From Symbiodinium natans (lineage: Eukaryota; Sar; Dinophyceae; Suessiales; Symbiodiniaceae), in contig CAJNDS010002168.1 in assembly GCA_905221605.1 (NCBI GenBank), positions 560,233 to 624,232 on the forward strand: a DNA stretch of 64,000 nt, in the 5' to 3' direction. A program made the position numbers and the translations under genes. The notes below the pieces were generated by a model that saw nothing but the letters and a program-made list of their open reading frames with translations, was not told the DNA's origin and did no database searches. This document shows positions 53,228 to 63,840 of this stretch, piece after piece. Position 1 is the first letter of the stretch; every line of letters begins with the position of its first letter.

Positions 53228-54013
53228 CCGGTAGGAAGTTGTGTATTTGCCCCGTCTTGGGTAAACCCTCAAACCCTCAATGACCCCTAAACCTCCAGGC
53301 CTGCAACCTGAACACAATGCACCGCACACTTGTCCCTGAGCGCCCCAAGACTTCAGCTTACTACAAAGTTTAGGGTCTAGGGTCTAGGGTTTAGGGTTTA
53401 GGGTTCAGGGCCACACACACTCTCAAACTCAAAGCATGAAATCCTCCCTAAACCCTCAGCCGCACTCCACGGCCTACGGCCTTCAATGACATCCTGAACC
53501 GCATGAGTCCAACAAAGGTCTGCAAACCCCTTAAGGCCCACCTGAATCCCTACACCTGTAGGTTTGAGGTTTAGGCTTAGGGTTTCGGGTTGTGGAGATA
53601 TGGGGGTTATGATTTTAAGGGCCCCTAGTATAGAACCCCCCCAACCACCCTCCGAGCCCGCCACAATGACCCTAAAGTGCCAAACTCGAAACAGAGTTTA
53701 GAATTTCAGGTTTAGGGTGCTTGGGGTACGGGGTTTAGGGTTTAGGGTCTCGGGTTTGGGGTTAAGGCTTTAGGGGTTCAGGTTTGGTGTTTAGGGTTCA
53801 GGTTCGGGGTTTATGGCGCTTGGGGCTTACGGTTTAGGCGTTATGCGCGCGTTGTGGGGCCAGGGCTTCAAGCTGTTCCGGTCGAAATTTCAGGGTCTAG
53901 AGTTTTGTCCTAACTTCACCCTGAACCCTACCTTCCCTAAGCCCAAACCCCAAACCCTAAACCCTAAACCCTAAACCCTAAACCCTAAACCCTAAACCCT
54001 AACCTCCCTAAAC

Positions 54014-54079
54014 CCGTTCTTGCCTTGCTGCCGCGCGCGGTCCAGAGGCAGCTCATTCTCCCAGTCACGCTCGAAAAGC
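54014..54079 (-). CDS. Putative exon
   Basis: LFERDWENELPLDRARQQGK between CCCAG| and CGG|GTTTAGGG. Highly charged and protein-like; unrecognised. Confidence 0.38.
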
Positions 54080-54303
54080 CTGGGCGTGATGGCTCTAGGT
54101 TTAGGGCTTAGGGTTTAGGGTTTAGGGTTTAGGGTTTAGGGTTTAGGGTTTAGGGTTTAGGGTTTAGGGTTTAGGGTTTAGGGGTTTCGGCTTTAGGGTT
54201 CAGGGTTCTAGGGTTCAGGGTTTAAGGCTGAGGGCCTCGGGGTGTTGGGTTTAGGCTGTAGAGTTGCGTTCGGGGTAAGGCGTGTAGCTGGGTGCATGTA
54301 GTA

Positions 54304-54409
54304 GCCTAGACCGAAGAGTAACCTAGGCAAAAAGGGCGCTTTTTAAAGGGGATTATATGGGGCCCTGAACCCCAATAAAAGGGAATAAGGGCCTACTCCG
54401 GGTCCTAGT
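54304..54409. mobile_element. Family C inverted-repeat element
   Basis: CTAGACCGAAGAGTAACCTAG ends are mirrored by CCTACTCCGGGTCCTAG. Confidence 0.7.
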
Positions 54410-54482
54410 AGCCCAATCCGCTTTCCTGTCAGGCAAATTAACCAACTGCTGCCGCCCAGACTGTTTTCACCGACCTCTTCCG

Positions 54483-54594
54483 AGACCCAGGAGTAACCTA
54501 GGAATAAAAGGAAGGGCGCCTTTTTGTTTTCAAGGGGGTGATAAGGGAACCCAAACCCGAAAAGCAGGGAATAAAGACCTACTCTGGGTCCAAG
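54483..54594. mobile_element. Family C inverted-repeat element
   Basis: AGACCCAGGAGTAACCTAGG ... CCTACTCTGGGTCCAAG. Only 73 bp from the preceding copy. Confidence 0.7.
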
Positions 54595-55539
54595 CTATCG
54601 AGGTGGGCGATGTTCGGAAGAGGAGGGTTAGCTTGAAACTGAAAATTGGAGGGTTGGGTCTTTCAAATGCGCACTGGTGGGCGGAACCCTGCAATAGGCC
54701 AATGGGAAAGCTCGTTGACCCTCGTGAAGCACATTTGCAATGGATTTCGACATCAATGAGTGGAGCCCCCGCTCCCCCCCGGAAAAATCGCTGCAAATGG
54801 GACGTGAGGGCGGTCTGAACGGCAGCGACAATCTTTTGACCCCAACACCCCACAAATCATTCTAACCTCTATAAACACTAGACATATGGGGCGGTTCCAG
54901 CAACAGGGTCTAGGCGGGTCTAGGGCTTAGGGTCCAGGGTCTACAATTGGGGGTGCCCTCTGTGGGCCTATTTCAAGGGTTATCGCACCTTGGCGGGTAT
55001 AGGAGAAGGGTGTCCGCTGGTTAGGGACATACCCGTGTCAGACTTCGAGGAAGGGAGCTGTCTTTCTGTTTGGACACCTTCGCCACTTGTACGACATGCG
55101 AATGCACTGCGAGCAGATACCTGCCCTAAACCCGAAAATGTTTCAACCCATAAAGTTTCTAGTCCACAAGCGCCTGGCCCACAGAGCCCTTAAGTTTTCG
55201 GGAACAAGAACCTTGAGCTCATATACTCCCTAACCCATAAACCCTAAACCCTAAACCCCTGCTCCTTCAAACGAAGGCCAGCTGCAACGCCTAAAGTTCA
55301 ACCATTCGCCAAGCAACCCAAAGAGTCGATGTGCCCGATCCGGGTTTAGGGTATATAGGGTTTGGGGTTTAGGGTTTAGGGGCCCACACCCTCCACCCTA
55401 AACCCCAAACCCTGAACTCTTAAACCCTAACGTGGACTCTTAGGCTTGAACCCTAAACCCTAAACCCTAAACCCCAAACCCCAAACCCCAAACCCTAAAC
55501 CCTAAACCCTAAACCCTAAACCCTAAACCCAACACCTAG

Positions 55540-55640
55540 GGACTTTGGAGCTTTCTCTGGCGGCCGAAGAGCTGTGCTTCTACACCATCCAGGTTCAGCA
55601 TCCAGGAGGCCAGCTTCTCGCTGTGTCCTGCAGGCCAGGG
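55540..55640 (+). CDS. Putative exon between telomere tracts
   Basis: TLELSLAAEELCFYTIQVQH then PGGQLLAVSCRPG between CCTAG| and AGGG|GTTTAGGG, filling the whole island between two telomere-like tracts. Unrecognised. Confidence 0.38.
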
Positions 55641-55977
55641 GTTTAGGGTTTAGGGTTCAGGGTTTAGGGTTTAGGGTTTGGGGGCTGTTTCGGGCTCAGT
55701 TTCGGAAGCCCAACAGGGACTGCATACGAGGACTCTCTTCAACCTCCCTAGAGCCTCCCACAAAGGCCCTTACCGACTATGGGTTTCCCTATAGGGACTT
55801 GTGACAACCGTTAGGGTTTAGGGTTTGGGGCTGTTTAGGGTTCAGGGTTAAGGGTTTGGGGTTTAAGCTAGAGGTTCTGTAAGCCCCTGTACACTCGATG
55901 CGCTGCTGGAGCTTTTGGAGTTGAGGCGGGGTTTGGTTCGAGGACGATGCTGCAGATCTTGGTGACGTTGAAATGAA

Positions 55978-56088
55978 TGGGGGGGGGGTTCCGAAACTAG
56001 GGGTACCTTATTGGGGTCCTTATTATAAAGAACTCCTACTATTTGGGTCTTTATTAAGGGGTCCCTTATTTTCGTCAACTCCCAAATG
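55978..56088. mobile_element. Family F inverted-repeat element with poly-G end
   Basis: GGGGTTCCGAAACTAGGGGT ... TCAACTCCCAAATGAAGT. A G run replaces the outer left end. Confidence 0.55.
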
Positions 56089-56178
56089 AAGTAAAGGCAC
56101 GCGACAACTTTTGTGGCTCAGAGTTTGAGGGCGAAGAGCGTAGGATGTTAGGGGCGCAACATAAGATTGCAATCTTAG

Positions 56179-56252
56179 CCAGAGGTGATCCAAAGCCCCG
56201 ACCTCGCCAGGCGACCTTGTTCAGCACGCCGTGCCCATTCCTCGACTTCTAG
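56179..56252 (+). CDS. Putative terminal exon
   Basis: ARGDPKPRPRQATLFSTPCP then FLDF and TAG, after CTTAG|. Unrecognised. Confidence 0.28.
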
Positions 56253-56382
56253 CTGCCCACAACTCCAAAAAAGCCAAAACCCTAAACCCTAAACCCTAAA
56301 CCCTAAACCCTAAATAGAAGGATTTTATGACAACTAGGATGGCCCATAAAAACCCTCCGAAATATGTTCCTGAATTCTTCAG

Positions 56383-56511
56383 GCCGCCGACTGTGGGTTG
56401 CGACAAGGCTTGGGGCTGGCAGAGCTTTCGGCTCAACAAGTAGCGTGGAGCATGGTCTGGGCGGAATGGGTTTGGTCTTGCGCCACTCCGCCCCAAACTC
56501 CAACAACTTAG
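56383..56511 (+). CDS. Putative exon ending at an inverted-repeat element
   Basis: Forty-two codons after TTCTTCAG|, Trp-rich (QVAWSMVWAEWVWS), stop at the start of the short element 56508-56628. Another open block follows that element (56632-56702), so the element may sit in an intron. Unrecognised. Confidence 0.33.
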   Translation, partial: AADCGLRQGLGLAELSAQQVAWSMVWAEWVWSCATPPQTPTT

Positions 56512-56628
56512 TAGCCCAGTTTCCTCATTGTTGTCAGGACCCTTTTTTTTGGGGGGGGGGGGGCTGGTTACGTTGCAAGGGCACCCAGAACCCAACAAAA
56601 ACGGGTAAAGGGTACCACTGGGCTACCG
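56508..56628. mobile_element. Family G inverted-repeat element with poly-G
   Basis: TTAGTAGCCCAGTTTCC ... GGTACCACTGGGCTACCG; a T/G homopolymer run sits inside. Open frames border it on both sides. Confidence 0.68.
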
Positions 56629-57027
56629 CAGGCTTCAATGGTGAGTCGCCTGTTTGTGGACGCGAAGTCCGCTCGCTTCTCGTGCAGCCACCTGAGCGCT
56701 GGGTTTAGGGTTTAGGGTTTAGGGTGTAGGGTTTAGGGTTTAGGGTTTAGGGTTTAGGGTTTAGGGTTTAGGGTGCCCTATAAGCCCTAAACCTCCTGGT
56801 TGCTGAGTACCCTGGCCTAAAAAGGATAACCTTTCAACTATGGTAGGATTGTATCTACCCCAAAAGCATCAAAAAGGCTATCTACTCAGCTACTAAGCCC
56901 TAAACCCTAACCCTGAACCCTGAACCCTGAACCCTGAACCCGGAACCCTAAACCCCAAACCCTAAACCCTAAACCCGAAACCCTAAACCCTAATCCCTAA
57001 ACCCTAAACCCTAAACCCTGGGATCTT

Positions 57028-57094
57028 TCACTTCTTCAAATAGTCAAGGCACACGCACATCTCGTAGGAGCCGGCCGTAGCAGCCCAAACCTTG
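57028..57094 (-). CDS. Putative terminal exon
   Basis: KVWAATAGSYEMCVCLDYLK then K and TGA, after TTCAAG|. Unrecognised. Confidence 0.36.
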
Positions 57095-57181
57095 CTTGAA
57101 GTCGGCTGCTTTAGGGCCTAGGGTTTAGGGTTTAGGGTTTAGGGTTTAGGGTTTGGGGTTTAGGGTCTAGGGTTTAGGGTT

Positions 57182-57282
57182 TACCTGAATGCTCTAAGGT
57201 GGTTCCTTCTTAGGTTCGTTATGCGGCTGCGGGTATACTACCCTAACAAAGGTACTACATGGAAGCCTGTCATGCTTCAGGT
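57182..57282. mobile_element. Family A inverted-repeat element
   Basis: TACCTGAATGCTCTAAGGTG ... GCCTGTCATGCTTCAGGT. Diverged arms. Confidence 0.62.
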
Positions 57283-57662
57283 CAGGGCTCCCGCCCCCCC
57301 CCCCCCCCCTTGACTAGTACAGGGGGCCGAATCTATTTTTGCTCGGCGGTTTTGCCCTAAACCCTATAAGCCCTAACCATTTGGAGATTTTGGGTTTAAG
57401 GGTGTGAACACTTAACCCTATGGACCGAAGCTGCTGCTTAAAGCCTGGTGTCGGACCCCGGTTCATCTCTGAACCTACAGACCCTATACCATGTTCAGGT
57501 TTTAGGGTTTAGGGTTAGGGCCTCAAACAGAAGTGCCACACCTCAACCCTCAACCTCATCCGGCCTTCATCCAAAAATCTTGAAATATGCAGAGACTCCA
57601 GTCACTCTGCGGCTTTCAAGAGACCCGTCTCGACAAAAACACAAGGATTTCAAGGCTTCTGG

Positions 57663-57717
57663 TTGGGATGTTCCCCCTTGTACTACCAGTCCTTAAATGG
57701 GACGATAAACATTCCAA
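57663..57717. mobile_element. Family B element, internally deleted
   Basis: Left arm intact, right arm reduced to ACATTCCAA; 55 bp. Confidence 0.6.
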
Positions 57718-58095
57718 CCCTTTGCAGGGACTTCAAAGACCTCAATGACTGAAGCGGCTCTGTGGGCGGGGGGGGGGGGGGGGGGGGTAGTAAGAATTGC
57801 GAGAAAGGAAAGGATTGTAGAAGAGAAGGCTTCCGAGCTTCAAGCCGAAAACCCATGAATGTTCGAAAGGCCAGTACTCACAGCCCCAACCCAGTTGTCC
57901 ACCAAACCTATCTCTAAAAATGGCACATAAAAGGTCTAACTTCCATCTAGGAGGATATATATATATATATATATACATACATATCCCAGACGATCCACGT
58001 AGTCACTTGTAAGCCTTATGACAACAAAAAGAACACCAACAGATCGGGCACCCAAACCATACGAGAAAGGGTGTTGGGCACCAAACTCCATTCTC

Positions 58096-58206
58096 TAGGT
58101 TGCCCAGTAACCTAGGATGAAAAAGGGTGCCCGTTTTTGCTTAAAGGGGTCTATAAGGGAACCTAAACCCCCCAAAAAGGGAATAAGGGTACTACTGGGC
58201 ATCCTA
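58096..58206. mobile_element. Family C inverted-repeat element
   Basis: TTGCCCAGTAACCTAGG ... TACTACTGGGCATCCTAG, with GGGTGCCCGTTTTTG in the middle. Confidence 0.68.
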
Positions 58207-58380
58207 GCTCTGCTGCGGTATGTAGACCCTCTGGGTATGGAATCCTGCTGTAGTAGGGCACCCCTGAGATCCTATTGGGGGTGTTGGGCTCAAGGAATAA
58301 GGGTTTGGGCTTTAAGGTTTCGGGTTTGGAGTTTAGGGTCTAGGGTGTAGAGTTTAGGGTTTCTGGAATCAGTGCAGCAG

Positions 58381-58536
58381 TGCGGCTGCTACATTGCAGC
58401 CTGCGTGGCAAACCTCAAGAACAGACTTTCGAGATCAAACGCCCAGAGCCCCAGGCACCCGGATTTGGAACGCGTCCAAGCGAAGACCAAAGAACCCATA
58501 AACACCCAAAACCCTAATCTCTATGAAGCTTCTTAA
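58381..58536 (+). CDS. Putative Cys-containing terminal exon
   Basis: Fifty-one codons then TAA, longest of the small islands: CGCYIAACVANLKNRLSRSN then a polar tail to NPNLYEAS. Unrecognised. Confidence 0.4.
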   Translation, partial: CGCYIAACVANLKNRLSRSNAQSPRHPDLERVQAKTKEPINTQNPNLYEAS

Positions 58537-58883
58537 GCTCAACGCATCTTGTGCAGATCCTTTCCGTCTACGGCATTCGGCTTGTTTAAGCTACTCCAAC
58601 AAGACCCGGATCTACACACGCATCCTTAGCTTGCTTGAAGGTCAAGCGATGTGGTCTTTTTTTAGGCCGTAAGGTTTTGGCGTAAAAAACTTTCGAATAA
58701 CAGGGTACCGTTGTTAGGTTTAGTGCTGTTGATCAGAGGTGCCCCCCCCCCCTCCCCTGCCCCGGAGATGGTACTGCACCCTCCCTGTCTTCGGTTGAGG
58801 GTTGAGGAAATTGTGCTCAGGGTTTAGGGAGTTGGCCTCTGAATCTGAACATCCCAAGCTACGGCTACTGCTCATGCTGCTGT

Positions 58884-58950
58884 TCCAACTACTACGACGA
58901 CCACCGCCATCACAACCACTACCACCACCACGACCACAACCACAAAAATG
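58884..58950 (+). repeat. (ACC)n / (ACN)n microsatellite
   Basis: Imperfect ACTACTACGACGACCACC-type run, no gene. Confidence 0.8.
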
Positions 58951-59548
58951 CTGTTGCCCATACTAGTACTAGGTCAACGGCAACGAAGGAATACAAGCTA
59001 CCGGTATCAAAGTGACGGTGGAAGAACTGCGGGAGCCAAAGCAAGCACAGAAGATGTGAGAACTATACCATGAACAATGCACCGCCGGACCCTGAACACT
59101 GAAGCCTAACCAAGCCCCTATACCCTAAACCCTAAACCCTATACCCTATACCCTAAACCCTAAACCTTGAATCCCCGAGTTCTTGAAAGAGCGGCGGAGT
59201 TGATGTCTGCTTCCTGTGCCGGCACTGTGGGGGATTTTGTGGTTCGCTTTTTTGGGGGAGGGAGGAGGTTGGGGGGGGGGGGGGGGTCGGGCTGGAGGGG
59301 GTTTACCGGCTTTTGGGTCTGAAAGGTTTAGGGTTTTAGGGTTTAGGGTTTAGGGTTTAGGGCTCAAAACGGTTCCACGGGTTTCGGGACTGTCTAGAGA
59401 GCGGGTCTTACAGTCTTCGGAATGGAGAGGACATTTTCTCACTGCAGCATCCATGTGTCTGTTTGGGGCTTTAGGGTTTAGGGTTTAGGGTTTAGGGTTT
59501 AGGGCACAAGCTTGGGGGGGGTGTTGGGGTTTTGGGTGTAGCGCTGAG

Positions 59549-59620
59549 GGACATGGATGTCATGAATTTGGGCTTTCACCATGACGCGCTTGCAAACCTC
59601 AGGCGGAAGCATCACACTAG
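59549..59620 (+). CDS. Putative exon
   Basis: DMDVMNLGFHHDALANLRRK then HHTS, after GAG|. Unrecognised; short. Confidence 0.28.
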
Positions 59621-60085
59621 CCAAACCCTAAACTCTAAACCGTGAAACCCTAAAGCACTATAAACCCCCAGGCCCTAAACCCTAACCCCGCCAACCTTCT
59701 CCAAGAGGAAAGCCACCGCATCAAGGGATCCGCCCCAAGCAGCCTCAACATTTGGTGTTCTAGGGGCCCTAGACGCTTGAGGGATTTTAGGGGTATAACG
59801 AAACCTTGTAGTAGAAGTGTCCTAAACCCTAAACCCCTAAACCCCTAAACCCCTAAACCCCTAACCCCTAACCCCTAAACCCTAAACCCTAAATAGGCTT
59901 GTGGACAAACTGGGAGGTGGGCTTCGAGTTTAGGGGGCAGTCTTGGGCTCAGGGGTCTTGCTTGAAGCGTCATGGATACTTACAAGGGGCTTAGGGGGTT
60001 TTGGGGATAGGGTTTTAGGGTTTTAGGGTTTAGGGTTTCGGGTTTGGAGGGTTTAGTCTATGTGAGGCTTCAGAAGCCTAGGGAC

Positions 60086-60381
60086 TCAGGAGTTCGCAGT
60101 TGAGACGGCCTGAACCTTAAACCCTAGTCCAACTTGGTAAGCTGTCCAGCCGTGGAAGGTCATGAGAGCCTTTAACCCCAAGGCCCGCAGCACTGTGAAT
60201 CGAAGGCTTTGATCACATCGACCTTGACAATCATCATCGGGGTCCCCCATTCTTTGCTGAGCCACAGGAGCCTGGCTATGACCCAAGCCACCTCCCGTGG
60301 TTGTCTGCGAATTTGCAAGCCTTCGTTTTGCTCCAGCTCGTCGCGCACTCTTGCAAGAGTGTCATCTGGGTCAGGAGCCCT
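60086..60381 (-). pseudogene. LINE-type reverse transcriptase fragment, frameshifted
   Basis: The minus strand from 60381 reads a segment typical of non-LTR reverse transcriptases: REVAWVIARLLWLSKEWG, then MMIVKVDVIKAFDS, where VDVxKAFDS is RT motif A with the catalytic Asp. Just after it (near 60,200) the frame shifts and continues as TVLRALGLKALMTFHGW, the expected downstream helix. The fragment is about 90 residues, bounded on both sides by telomere-like repeats, with no endonuclease or remaining RT motifs. It is a dead 5'- and 3'-truncated copy. Confidence 0.75.
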
Positions 60382-61064
60382 AAACCCTAAACCCTAAACC
60401 CCAAACCCTAAACCCTAAACCCTAAAATTGCGAGTTAAGTGAAGGGTTTACGGAGTAGGTGGAACACTCAAGCGTCATGCCTGTGATACCTAGCAGGGAA
60501 GTGTTCGGGGTTTAGGGTCCTGAGCCTGACTGTATCTGAGGGTCGTTTCATGGGCCCCTTAGTATGGTCCCTAACCTCCCTGAAAGGGTTCGGATGTATG
60601 GGCCCTTAATTTGAAAAAAGGAATTTAAGGGGCGTGTGAGGGGTACCCTTTTAAGGGCATATTAGCGCACCATGTATCTACCCTAAGAATGTAACTCAGC
60701 TGGAAAAAATCAGGCCAAGCAGCCCAATGTAAGCAGCAAATGCCGAGCTTGTTCGCCGCTCGCACATCTGCCTGAAGCCCAGGGCCCTGAACACACCAAA
60801 CCACACCCTTAACCCTGAACCCTAAACCCTTAAACCCTGAAACCCTTCAACCGAGACGCCCCCTCAACACTACATCCTATACCCTAAATCCTTCTGCTTA
60901 AGTTCAAGTTCCTACACAAGAAGCTCCTTGTGTCACTGGGCGCTTTAACGCCCAAGCCCTAAAAACCGGGAAGAAGGGCAGCACAAAGTAGCCGAAAGCC
61001 CCCATGGACGCCTAAACTGTTTCGGGGTCGGGGTTAGGGTTTAGGGTTTCTCCCCTGCCCACAC

Positions 61065-61206
61065 ACCCACCCGCCCGCCCGCCCGCCCGCCCACCCCACA
61101 CGCAGACACACAGACACACGCAGACAGACACACAGGCACACAGGCACACAGGCACACAGGCACACACACACACACACACAGGCACACACACACACACACA
61201 CACACA
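61065..61206 (-). repeat. (CCCG)n and (CA)n microsatellite
   Basis: CCGCCCGC units, then GACACACAGG and GGCACACA units, then pure CA. The Cys/Val-rich frame on the minus strand is a by-product. Confidence 0.93.
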
Positions 61207-61732
61207 CCCTAATGAGCGCTCAAAGCCTCCAACCTAAGAGCCCCCAAAGTAACCCACCCGCACGCCCATGGATATGGATCCCTAAACCCCTGTAGCCTCA
61301 AGCTACAAGCTACTATTTACTTCAGAATCCCAAAGAACAATGAAAGATAAATATCCCTACATTGCCCTTGCAAGAACGAATATATTTGGGGGAGGTTCTT
61401 AAGCAAAAACAGAAGTCAAGCTACCCCTCCAAACAGGGTTTAGGGGGTATGGGCAAGTTAGAGCTTAGGAACCTAGAAACCTTAACCTGCTGACCCATGA
61501 TCCGTCTTAAGAACTGTCAGTATACGGGAACATCCCAAAGTTGGACAATTAAATCCTAAACTCCGTACAGCCTAAACCCCTAAACCCCAGACCATAAACC
61601 CTGAACCCCGTATAATCCCTATTGAAAACTGTCCGTGTGAAGGGGGAACATCCCAAAATGCTAAACCCTAAACCCTAAATCCTAAACCCTGAACCCTAAA
61701 CCCTAAACCCTACACATCCCAAAATGCTGGGT

Positions 61733-61786
61733 TTAGAATCTTCGTGCTTGCTTTGGCGCCCCCCTCTTCACCAGCTCCTCGCACAC
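61733..61786 (-). CDS. Putative terminal exon
   Basis: VCEELVKRGAPKQARRF then TAA, after CCCCAG|. It resembles the end of an ankyrin helix (ELVKRGA), weakly. Confidence 0.35.
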   Translation of the reverse strand: MCEELVKRGAPKQARRF

Positions 61787-61833
61787 CTGGGGCATGGCCC
61801 AGGTTTAGGGTTTGCCAGCTAGCGATGTGTAAA

Positions 61834-61968
61834 CCATGGGTCCCCTACTGCCCCCCTCTATACTACCCCCCCCCCAGGTTCCCCCCATAAGTAGCCCTAG
61901 CTAAACAGCCTTCATGATGGGGGGAACGTAGGGAGGTAGTATAGAGGGGGTAGTAGGGGAACCCATGA
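61834..61968. mobile_element. Long hairpin element, arms about 50 bp
   Basis: CCATGGGTCCCCTACTGCC at the left and its complement GTAGTAGGGGAACCCATG at the right, almost continuous over 50 bp with a short loop. A damaged relative with the same right arm is at 20815-20856. Confidence 0.75.
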
Positions 61969-62784
61969 CTAAAGTGCCAGTGCGCTGATCAAGGGTCAGG
62001 AGGTTCTTTTAATTTACCAGGTCGCAGGCTGCTCAAGGAATGACGCAACAAGCCAGATACCGGAATCTTGGGGGCTATTGTACTATAATTATACAGGGAC
62101 CCTAAGGGAATACTATGAGTAAGTCTTCCGACCCCTATATGGGCCAGTAAAGAAGGGCATAAAGGGGCTCTAGGGTTCTCACTGGAGCCCCTGCCTCCAC
62201 ATGCCCATTGCGCGCCGCCCACATGAGCGGCGTTCGCCTCGGGGGTGTGGAATAATTAGGGTTCAGGGTTCAGGGTTCAGGGTTTAGGGTTTAGGGTTTA
62301 GGGTTTGGGTTTAAGGTTTAGGGTTTAGGGTCTCCTGAACCCTGAAGCAAAACCCCTGAATTCAGGAAGCTGCCTCAGACACTAGGCCCTAAGCCCTAGA
62401 AACCCTAAACCCCAAACCACAACCTAAACGAGACTAAAAAGGCTGAACCCCCGAACCACACGACATAAACCCTTCCCAGGCCAACCTACTCCTACATCCT
62501 AGACCCTGAACCCTGAAACGCTACCCAACACCGACACCCTATACACCCTAAACCCCCAAACCCCCTGAAGCCTAAATCCTATACACCCTGAACCCTGCTC
62601 TGTGCCAAACTTGAGGGGCTGCGGCTTAGCTTGAAAAAAAGCCCAAGCATTGCAACGCCCGAACGCATGCCGGAAGCCTAACCCTGCACCCTAACAGGAT
62701 TCTCGGGGGTTAGGGTTCAGCGGCCTAAACCTCAAACAACACACCCTAAACCCTTAAACCTAGACCCTGAACCCTTAAAACCAC

Positions 62785-62960
62785 ACCCTAAGACCCTGAG
62801 ACCCTAAGATCCTAAGACCCTAAGACCCTAAGACCCTAAGACCCTAAGACCCTAAAACCCTAAAACCCTAAACCCCTAGAACCCTAAAACCCTAAAACCC
62901 TAAAACCCTAAAACCCTAAAAACCCTAAAACCCTAAAACCCTAAAACCCTAAACTCTGAA
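62785..62960 (-). repeat. 8-bp variant tract: CCCTAAGA then CCCTAAAA
   Basis: About nine copies of CCCTAAGA followed by about ten copies of CCCTAAAA. The unit is 8 bp rather than 7. Confidence 0.9.
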
Positions 62961-63233
62961 CCCAAAATCAAAACCCTAAACCCTTACACCCTGGATCTTA
63001 AACCCTGAACCCTACACCCGTAAACCCTAAACCCATGAACCCCCATAAACGCTTGAACCCTTAAACCCTTAAACGCTTCAACCCCAAAACCTTGAAACCC
63101 TTAAAATCCTTGAACCCTTAAACGCTTCAACCACAAGCCCTTGAACCCTTAAACCCTTAAACGCTTCAACCACAAACCCTAAACCCCAAACCCCAAACCC
63201 CAAACCCTAAACCCTAAACCCTAAACCCTAAAC

Positions 63234-63308
63234 CAGGCGGCAGGTCTTTGTTCCTCGTGTCGACTCCCGCCGAAAGCTCCTCGAATGCTCTGAGAGGGAG
63301 GAGCCCCC
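63234..63308 (-). CDS. Probable exon following the ankyrin fragment
   Basis: GLLPLRAFEELSAGVDTRNK then DLPP between CTACAG| and CTG|GTTTAGGG. SAGVDTRNKD fits the hairpin between two ankyrin repeats. The phase does not match a direct join to 63754-63840, so an exon may be missing between them. Confidence 0.42.
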
Positions 63309-63503
63309 CTGTAGGGTTTAGGGTTTAGGGTTTGGGGTCTGGGGTTTAGGGTTTGGGGTTTGGGGTTTCGGGTTTAGGGATTAGGGTTTAGGGCTTGAAT
63401 TAGGGCTAGGGTTTGGGGTTTAGGGTTGAGGGACACATCGGCGCAAGAGCTGTGCAAGACAAAGCAAACAACTACGACCCGCAGCATACCTGCAAAGCCC
63501 CAC

Positions 63504-63612
63504 CCTAAACCCTAAACCCTAAACCCTAAACCCTAAACCCTAAACCCTAAACCCTAAACCCTAAACCCTAAACCCTAAACCCTAAACCCTAAACCCTAAA
63601 CCCTAAACCCCA
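63504..63612 (-). repeat. Interstitial CCCTAAA tract
   Basis: Fifteen perfect heptamers. Confidence 0.9.
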
Positions 63613-63753
63613 AGACCGACACTTCAGCCAAAAGCACCCCACAAGCTCAAGCTGAAACCCTAATTCCTGAACCTTAAACTGTAACCCTAAACCCTAAACC
63701 CTAAACCCTAAACCCTGAACCCTGAACCCTAAACCCTAAATCCCAAGCCCTAC

Positions 63754-63840
63754 GAAGTCCAGAAGCGCCGAGACGACACCGAGATCGCCACGGCCGGCGG
63801 CGTAGTGCAACGCAGTCAGGCCGTTCTTGTCCACCTCCAC
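63754..63840 (-). CDS. Ankyrin repeat exon fragment
   Basis: Twenty-nine codons: DKNGLTALHYAAGRGDLGVV then SALLDF, a clear single ankyrin repeat (TALHxAAxxGxxxVVxxLL), ending TTC|GTAGGG. Telomere-like tracts lie on both sides. It is not from the ankyrin gene at 21-22 kb, whose repeats differ. Likely one exon of a gene running leftward on the minus strand. Confidence 0.62.

Noticed and set aside
54530-54853. Minus-strand frame with GLLQGSAHQ, thought to be a reverse transcriptase QG motif
   Set aside because: No neighbouring RT motifs, and part of the frame lies in a family C element. Left unassigned.
61012-61203. Cys/Val-rich small protein
   Set aside because: Translation of a CA microsatellite.
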